Assembly: GCA_020634035.1 (NCBI GenBank)
Contig: JACKCM010000005.1
Coordinates: forward strand, 496,001 to 560,000
DNA from: Candidatus Obscuribacterales bacterium
GTDB lineage: Bacteria; Cyanobacteriota; Vampirovibrionia; Obscuribacterales; Obscuribacteraceae
Length of the DNA: 64,000 bases
Direction: 5' to 3'
Below, piece by piece: positions 59,111-64,000 of this stretch; the stretch's first letter is position 1, and each line of letters begins with the position of its first letter. The translations under genes were made by a program, and so were the position numbers. Under the pieces are notes generated by a model. That model was not told the DNA's origin and ran no database searches. It saw nothing but the letters and a program-made list of their open reading frames with translations.

Positions 59111-60418
59111 ATGAATAACGCCAACTCCATTCATCAGACCAAAACCTGTCCTTCCTGCGGCAGAAATCTACCCGGTGAGGCTGTTTTCTGTGGCTACGAT
59201 GGTGCCTTGCTTCCCGGAGAGGCCGAGGATGGAGGAGGCACCGATTCTGGTTCCTCCAAAGTGTGCCCGCAATGTCGCAAGAGCTTTCCTGCTTATGCTC
59301 GTTTCTGCCCGGTGGACAGCATCCGCCTGGTGCAAGAAGAACAGGTCGCTCAATCACCACAAGCAGCCGAACCTCGTCGTACCTCCGAGAAGACCGGTAC
59401 CACTTTTATGGATCAAGCCAATGTCTCTGAAGGAGCCGGTCTTCATGCGGATGCAGCATATTTGCAAGAAGAGGCAAAAGAAGAGGCGGTTCCCCAATCT
59501 TCTTCTCCCCAGACCGATGAACATCTTCTTGCCAGCACTTCCGGCTATATGGGCAACCTCATAGGCAAGAACATCGATAAGTATTTGATTCAGTCGATGC
59601 TCGGTGAAGGCGGAATGGCAGTGGTTTATAAAGCGCACCATACGATTATGGAGCGCACGGTTGTAATCAAAGTCATGCACGGTTGGCTTCTGTCCAACGC
59701 TAAATCGATAGAGCGTTTCATGCGGGAATGCAAAGTCACGGCTAAGTTGAACCATCCTAATATAGTAACCGTTTACGATGTCGGATTAATCAACGACAAA
59801 GCACCGTATCTGGTTATGGAATATATCAAGGGCGAATCTCTGGCCGATCGCATCCAGCGTCAGGGAGCGCTTTCGTTCAAGACCGTGGCCAACATAGTCA
59901 TTCAGATCTGTCGCGGTTTGCAGGAAGCACATAATTACGGCATTATTCACCGCGATTTGAAGCCGGATAACATCTTGCTTCAAGACAAATCAGACCGACC
60001 GGACTGGGTCAAAATCGTGGATTTCGGTATATCTCATTTTGCCAAAGGTGGCGGTCAGCGTCTGACCAAGACCGGCCGAATGGTGGGAACACCGGAATAC
60101 ATCGCTCCGGAGCAGCTTAAAGACAAGCCGGTGGACAATCGCACCGACCTTTATGCGATTGGCATAATCATGTATGAGATGCTCACCGGTAAAGTTCCCT
60201 TCGAAGGGGAGAGTGCCGAAGCTATTCTGATGAAGCATTTGTTGGAAGAGCCGACTCCGATGGTGCAACACAAACCGGAGTTCAAAGACGGTACTCCCTT
60301 CGACGAAATCATCATGCGTTTGCTCAAGAAAGATCCCGACGAGCGTTTTCAGACCGCCACCGAATTGCGGCTCGCCATCGAGCAGGTGGCATCTAAGTTG
60401 CGCTCGGGTAGATCTTAG
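59111..60418 (+). CDS. Ser/Thr protein kinase with two N-terminal zinc ribbons
   Basis: About 435 residues from ATG 59111, with GGAGAG upstream. Two zinc ribbons (CPSC with CGYD; CPQC with CPVD, the last ligand being Asp), an acidic/Ser-rich linker (~75-150), and a complete kinase domain: LGEGGMAVVYK, Lys187 in VVIKVMH, HRDLKPDN (Asp282), DFG from Asp304, GTPEYIAPEQ. No membrane segment, so it is soluble. It shares the ribbon architecture with the preceding PEGA protein, suggesting that both bind the same adaptor or each other. It has all catalytic residues and should be active. 16 bases separate it from the CHAT gene. Confidence 0.93.
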   Translation: MNNANSIHQTKTCPSCGRNLPGEAVFCGYDGALLPGEAEDGGGTDSGSSKVCPQCRKSFPAYARFCPVDSIRLVQEEQVAQSPQAAEPRRTSEKTGTTFMDQANVSEGAGLHADAAYLQEEAKEEAVPQSSSPQTDEHLLASTSGYMGNLIGKNIDKYLIQSMLGEGGMAVVYKAHHTIMERTVVIKVMHGWLLSNAKSIERFMRECKVTAKLNHPNIVTVYDVGLINDKAPYLVMEYIKGESLADRIQRQGALSFKTVANIVIQICRGLQEAHNYGIIHRDLKPDNILLQDKSDRPDWVKIVDFGISHFAKGGGQRLTKTGRMVGTPEYIAPEQLKDKPVDNRTDLYAIGIIMYEMLTGKVPFEGESAEAILMKHLLEEPTPMVQHKPEFKDGTPFDEIIMRLLKKDPDERFQTATELRLAIEQVASKLRSGRS

Positions 60419-60434
60419 AGATTGAGAATTACCC

Positions 60435-63400
60435 ATGTATATCCCGCTTAGATATTGCACAGCTTTTTTGACTCTATTGCTGGTCCTGATCGGAGCCAAT
60501 GGTGCGTACGCCCGAGAAGCCCTGACCATAGATCAGATCGAAGACCAGATAGAAAAACTCAAAGACCGCGGCAAAGACGAAAAGAGAGCCGATCTTCTCT
60601 ATCGCCTGGGCGAGAAATATTTCGAGAGTGGCAAATTTGATTCTGCTGCCGCAAAAATAAAGGAAGCCATAGAGATAGAAGACAGAATCTATCAGAACCC
60701 TTCGGCGGGCGCTTCCAATAACGGCGGATTTTTGCCCCGGGTGCATAGTCGAGTCGCTCTTGCCAATGTGTATATTCAGCAGAAGCGCTTTGACCAGGCT
60801 CGGGATCTCTATCTGGAAGCAATAAAGATTCTGGAGAGTCTATCGAAAACCGGTGAAGCGGCAAAGCTGGCCTGTCATCTGGGCAGTCTCGAATTAAAGC
60901 TCAATATGGTAGATAGTGCCGAGAGTCGCTTCAAAGAAGCAAGAGACCTGGCTATCAAAGCCAAACTGTCCGAGGCCGAAGTCTCTGCTTTGATCGGCCT
61001 TGCCACCATAGAGAGAACCAGAAAGCAATATCAAAAAGCGCTCGAATATTTGAAGACTGCTAAATCAGCCGGTGAACTGGATCTGGATGGTATCGCCTAT
61101 GCTCGTCTACTCAATGAACTCGGTCGGACCTATTCTGATATGGATCTTTTCGAAGAGGCAGAAGAGCAATACAAAGAATCGGCAAAAGAGTTCGGGGACT
61201 CTGGAGAACTCGGTCTTCAAGGCCAGGTCCTGACTGCGCTCGGTCAGATCTATTTGCTCGAGCGAAAGACCGATGAGGCTCTGGCTACCCTGACCAGGGC
61301 AAGAGATTTACTACTTACTGAAAAAGCCAGTCGGGACCTCGCCAGGGCTCTTGTTCCTCTGGGTTCTGCCCAGGCCGACAGCGGTAAGTTTAAAGAAGCG
61401 CTCACCAGCCATAGACAGGCGGCTTCTATAGCGAAGAAACAGGGAGACAGCGCTACTTATCTGCTGGCTGTTCTGGAGGAAGGTTATGATCGCTTTCTTG
61501 GCGGAGATACTGAAAAGGCGCTGAAATGCTATTTGAAAGCGGACAAGTTTGTAGATAGCTATAAAGGCAAGGTCAATACCGAACTGAAAGCGGCGATCGC
61601 CAGAGACTGCGGCATGGGTGCCAGGGCGCTTGGCCAGGTGGAAGAGGCGGTCAAATATTATGAAAGCGCCGCCGATTTTTTCTTGAAGGCAGGAAAGCTG
61701 TCCGATCAAGCTATCATGCTGGACAGTATTGCCGTCGCTTATCTAGATAGTGGTGATACCGATAATTTTGCGCGCTACCATGACCTCGCCCTCGGTGTCT
61801 TTAAAAATGTCGAGAGCGCTGACGGTAGAAGCTCTAGAAAGAATCTGCGTGCAAAAGGAGCTCTGCATTACAACCAGGGTCAGTACTGTGTCTACAAAGG
61901 CAAGCTGGCCGATGCCGTGCTCGAGTACGAAAAATCTCTGAATTGCTATCGAGAGGCTGGAGATCAACTGGGGCACTGTCATGCTCTCAGAGGTATGGGG
62001 CTTGCGTATCTGATGCTTGGCCAGGTAGGCAGATCGAAAGACGCCTATGAAGGCGCCAGGGTCATTGCCAGCCGCATAGGCAATATAGAAAGCCAGTGGG
62101 ACTGCGCTACCGGTCTGGGCAAAGTCTACGCCAAGCTGGGAGAGAGAGAAAAGGCGGAAGAGTCTCTTAAACAGGCAGTCTCGCTTGCCGACAAAGAGAG
62201 ACGGCAATTCTCCCGGGACAGCTTTAAAACTGCCCAGTTGAGCTTACGAGAAGACTGTTTTCTTGAACTGGTCGAGTTGCTGTTCAAAGACAATCGTTTT
62301 GAAGAAGCGCTTACCATAGCAGAATGCGGACGGGCCCGAGCCTTTTTAGATATGCTCGAAGGACGTTCTAGCGGAGCGGCTCCACGACTGGTCTCCAGCA
62401 GCTTGATAGAGGGTGCTAACAGCGGTAGAGTCGAGAAAAAGCCTGAAGCGAGAACTCTTGTAGCCATGGCCGATACCGGGGCCGCAAACACTGGATTTCG
62501 TTCGGTTAAAGTCCGCCCCAAAACCGGTACCACAGTAAGCCCTTCTGCCATCTCTCCGGTCAATGCAAAAGCACCTGACCTGACCGAGTTACAGGCTCTG
62601 GTCAAACGAAGCGGGACCTATGTTTTAGAGTACATCGCTACTTCTAAAGGAGTAATGATCTGGTTGGTTGATCCAAGCGGTAAAGTCGTTGTGGGCAAGA
62701 CCGTTGACTGTGAATTAGAAGAGCTCAAGAATCTTATAAGAGAAACTCATAAATCTATTGTCACCACTCCCGATGGCATGGAAGCACTTCATGAACTTTC
62801 CGAGAACCGATCTAAATCTCTGCGTAAGCTCTATGACCTGTTAATCGGTCCGGTAGCATCTTCGCTGCCCACGGATCCTGAGCAGGTGGTGACAGTGGTG
62901 CCCTATGGACCTCTCTATCTAGTGCCGTTTGCAGCTTTATTAGATCCTGGCAATTCTTATTTTGTAGAGAAACACGCCCTGGCATACTTGCCTTCTATAG
63001 CGGTTCTGAGAGCTACCGGCGATATGAAGCAGAAACTTGCCGGACTTGACGACAAGCTGCTTGCTTTCGGAAATCCAATAACCGAACGCAATAAGTTCAT
63101 AGGCAAGTTGCCTTATGCCGAAAAGGAAGTGGCCAAGGTCGCCTCTATCTTCAACCAGGTTAAACAGGTCAATCCAGACGCTACCCATATAGAGGTAGGC
63201 GAGGCAGCCACCAAGAAAAAATTTGCCGAACTGGCTCCGGGATATTCTTATATTCATCTAGCCACCCACGGACTTATAGATGCTGATTCGCCTATGGACT
63301 CCAGTGTGGTGCTCGCACCGGAAGGAGATGACGATGGACTTTTGACCGTCAAAGACATCCTCGAACTTCCAGCGCTAAAAGCGAAATTGATTGTCTTGTC

Positions 63401-63746
63401 CGCCTGTCAGACCGGTAAAGGGAAGGTCACCGGGGATGGGGTCATCGGTCTCTCCCGTGCTTTTATAATCGCCGGCACCCCTTCGGTCATGGTGAGCCAG
63501 TGGAATGTCGATGACGTGATGACCGAATTTCAGATGGCGCTGCTATATAAAGAGTTGCTGTCCGGTCAGAAGAAGGCTAGAGCCCTTAGAGTGGCTCAGC
63601 TCAAGACCATAAACTTTATGGAAAAAGGACTGGCCTCAAGCTTTGCCGACGAAGGCGAAGATGATGAGGAAACCGGCAAGAAAGCCAAAGACAGAGCCAA
63701 TCCTCGCTACTGGGCCGCTTTTCAGGTCATAGGCGAAGCTGATTAA
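60435..63746 (+). CDS. Exported TPR-CHAT protease
   Basis: 1103 residues from ATG 60435. Signal peptide (CTAFLTLLLVLIGANGAYA). About 600 residues of TPR units (LGEKYFESGKFDSAAAKI, LLNELGRTYSDMDLFEEAEE, ALGQIYLLERKTDEALATL and others), a linker and a C-terminal CHAT domain (caspase HetF-associated with TPRs). The dyad is intact: HLATHG (His945) and LSACQTGKG (Cys991), plus GLSRAFIIAGTPSVMVSQW. CHAT proteins are caspase-like cysteine proteases, in some cases activated by partners (type III-E CRISPR, defence). The signal peptide puts this one outside the cytosol. It is the last gene of the operon, and its TPR array probably senses or scaffolds a partner. Confidence 0.93.
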   Translation: MYIPLRYCTAFLTLLLVLIGANGAYAREALTIDQIEDQIEKLKDRGKDEKRADLLYRLGEKYFESGKFDSAAAKIKEAIEIEDRIYQNPSAGASNNGGFLPRVHSRVALANVYIQQKRFDQARDLYLEAIKILESLSKTGEAAKLACHLGSLELKLNMVDSAESRFKEARDLAIKAKLSEAEVSALIGLATIERTRKQYQKALEYLKTAKSAGELDLDGIAYARLLNELGRTYSDMDLFEEAEEQYKESAKEFGDSGELGLQGQVLTALGQIYLLERKTDEALATLTRARDLLLTEKASRDLARALVPLGSAQADSGKFKEALTSHRQAASIAKKQGDSATYLLAVLEEGYDRFLGGDTEKALKCYLKADKFVDSYKGKVNTELKAAIARDCGMGARALGQVEEAVKYYESAADFFLKAGKLSDQAIMLDSIAVAYLDSGDTDNFARYHDLALGVFKNVESADGRSSRKNLRAKGALHYNQGQYCVYKGKLADAVLEYEKSLNCYREAGDQLGHCHALRGMGLAYLMLGQVGRSKDAYEGARVIASRIGNIESQWDCATGLGKVYAKLGEREKAEESLKQAVSLADKERRQFSRDSFKTAQLSLREDCFLELVELLFKDNRFEEALTIAECGRARAFLDMLEGRSSGAAPRLVSSSLIEGANSGRVEKKPEARTLVAMADTGAANTGFRSVKVRPKTGTTVSPSAISPVNAKAPDLTELQALVKRSGTYVLEYIATSKGVMIWLVDPSGKVVVGKTVDCELEELKNLIRETHKSIVTTPDGMEALHELSENRSKSLRKLYDLLIGPVASSLPTDPEQVVTVVPYGPLYLVPFAALLDPGNSYFVEKHALAYLPSIAVLRATGDMKQKLAGLDDKLLAFGNPITERNKFIGKLPYAEKEVAKVASIFNQVKQVNPDATHIEVGEAATKKKFAELAPGYSYIHLATHGLIDADSPMDSSVVLAPEGDDDGLLTVKDILELPALKAKLIVLSACQTGKGKVTGDGVIGLSRAFIIAGTPSVMVSQWNVDDVMTEFQMALLYKELLSGQKKARALRVAQLKTINFMEKGLASSFADEGEDDEETGKKAKDRANPRYWAAFQVIGEAD

Positions 63747-63756
63747 GCCGGAGCGC

Positions 63757-64000
63757 TTAGATATCTTTGAGCTTGATCGGGAAGATTGGCGGCTTGGCCA
63801 CGGTTACCCTGATACCGCCGAAGATACGATAGTTGAAGCCTGCAAAGCCGGGACTCTGGGGAGCGCCTATATTGAATATCTGCTGGGAGCGGATATAAGT
63901 CTGAATCGGATAGCGCGGATTGATTTTTCTGGCCACTTCTTCGGTGAGGATGATCACCTGGTTATTGCCACCGCCTCTATATATGGGGCGGCCGAAATTG
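63757..64000 (-). CDS. C-terminal end of an unknown protein (partial, continues past the window)
   Basis: The minus-strand frame is open from the window end to the stop at 63757, so the start lies beyond 64000; a GTG at 63957 is in frame but residues upstream (FGRPIYRGGGNNQVIIL) read as protein. The visible ~80 residues include TEEVARKINPRYPIQTYI and FAGFNYRIFGGIRVTVAKP. No family recognised. It converges on the CHAT gene. Confidence 0.55.
   Translation of the reverse strand, partial: NFGRPIYRGGGNNQVIILTEEVARKINPRYPIQTYIRSQQIFNIGAPQSPGFAGFNYRIFGGIRVTVAKPPIFPIKLKDI

Noticed and set aside
1..64000. CRISPR arrays, tRNA, rRNA or insertion sequences
   Set aside because: I looked on both strands for repeat-spacer periodicity, cloverleaf signatures, transposases and terminal inverted repeats and saw none; a tool such as tRNAscan-SE or CRISPRCasFinder would settle it.

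Overview
The window is about 50% G+C and densely coded. It has roughly 50 genes, no rRNA or tRNA that I could see, and no phage or insertion-sequence modules. The mix includes ClpC with a UVR-type linker, several Hanks-type Ser/Thr kinases, a caspase-fold and a CHAT-fold protease that are both exported, many secreted TPR proteins, OtsA/OtsB trehalose genes and frequent TTG/GTG starts. This suggests a complex-lifestyle bacterium. My best guess is the non-photosynthetic Cyanobacteriota (Melainabacteria/Vampirovibrionia, Obscuribacterales-like). That is an inference from gene style; no phylogenetic marker in the window proves it.

Layout. 1-8 kb: end of a leucine-rich-repeat-like protein, a DUF4279 protein, a His-rich membrane protein, a saccharopine-dehydrogenase-like enzyme divergent from a DUF2252 protein, two exported proteins (the second an anthrax-lethal-factor-like TPR metallopeptidase), an exported caspase and a YaiI-type protein. 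8-13.4 kb: clpC with a DUF3592 membrane protein, then mscS with a Sel1-repeat protein. 13.7-27.6 kb: an MFS exporter, then a signalling region with two tandem paralogous membrane kinases, a third kinase-like protein whose catalytic loop is destroyed (pseudokinase), and two secreted proteins sharing an unrecognised C-terminal domain. TadG-like and spermidine-synthase-like membrane proteins are interspersed. 27.8-36 kb: hypotheticals, an ATP-grasp glutathione-synthetase-like gene, an orphan cytosolic histidine kinase, a triple MshEN-like repeat protein, two small ORFs and a clear terminator. 36-40 kb: an ATP/ADP-translocase-like carrier and an AbiE-type toxin-antitoxin pair of lower G+C. 40-47.5 kb: Bpt aminoacyl transferase, a class V aminotransferase that probably starts at CTG, a thermonuclease, a rifampicin-phosphotransferase-shaped dikinase, a TPR protein with a ruined metalloprotease motif, and a membrane-anchored protein built of proline-containing heptads. 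47.6-52.6 kb: otsB, otsA and an amylo-alpha-1,6-glucosidase-like gene. 52.7-54.6 kb: a MoeB/ThiF-rhodanese fusion and an exported hypothetical.

54.8-63.7 kb is the most interesting stretch. Five closely spaced same-strand genes encode an exported TldD-like metallopeptidase, an exported TldE-like partner lacking the metal site, a zinc-ribbon/PEGA membrane protein, a zinc-ribbon Ser/Thr kinase and an exported TPR-CHAT protease. Together with the kinase/secreted-domain cluster at 14.9-27.6 kb, it points to an envelope-facing proteolysis and phosphorylation signalling system for which I know no precedent. The co-function of these genes is an inference from spacing, strand and shared architecture only.
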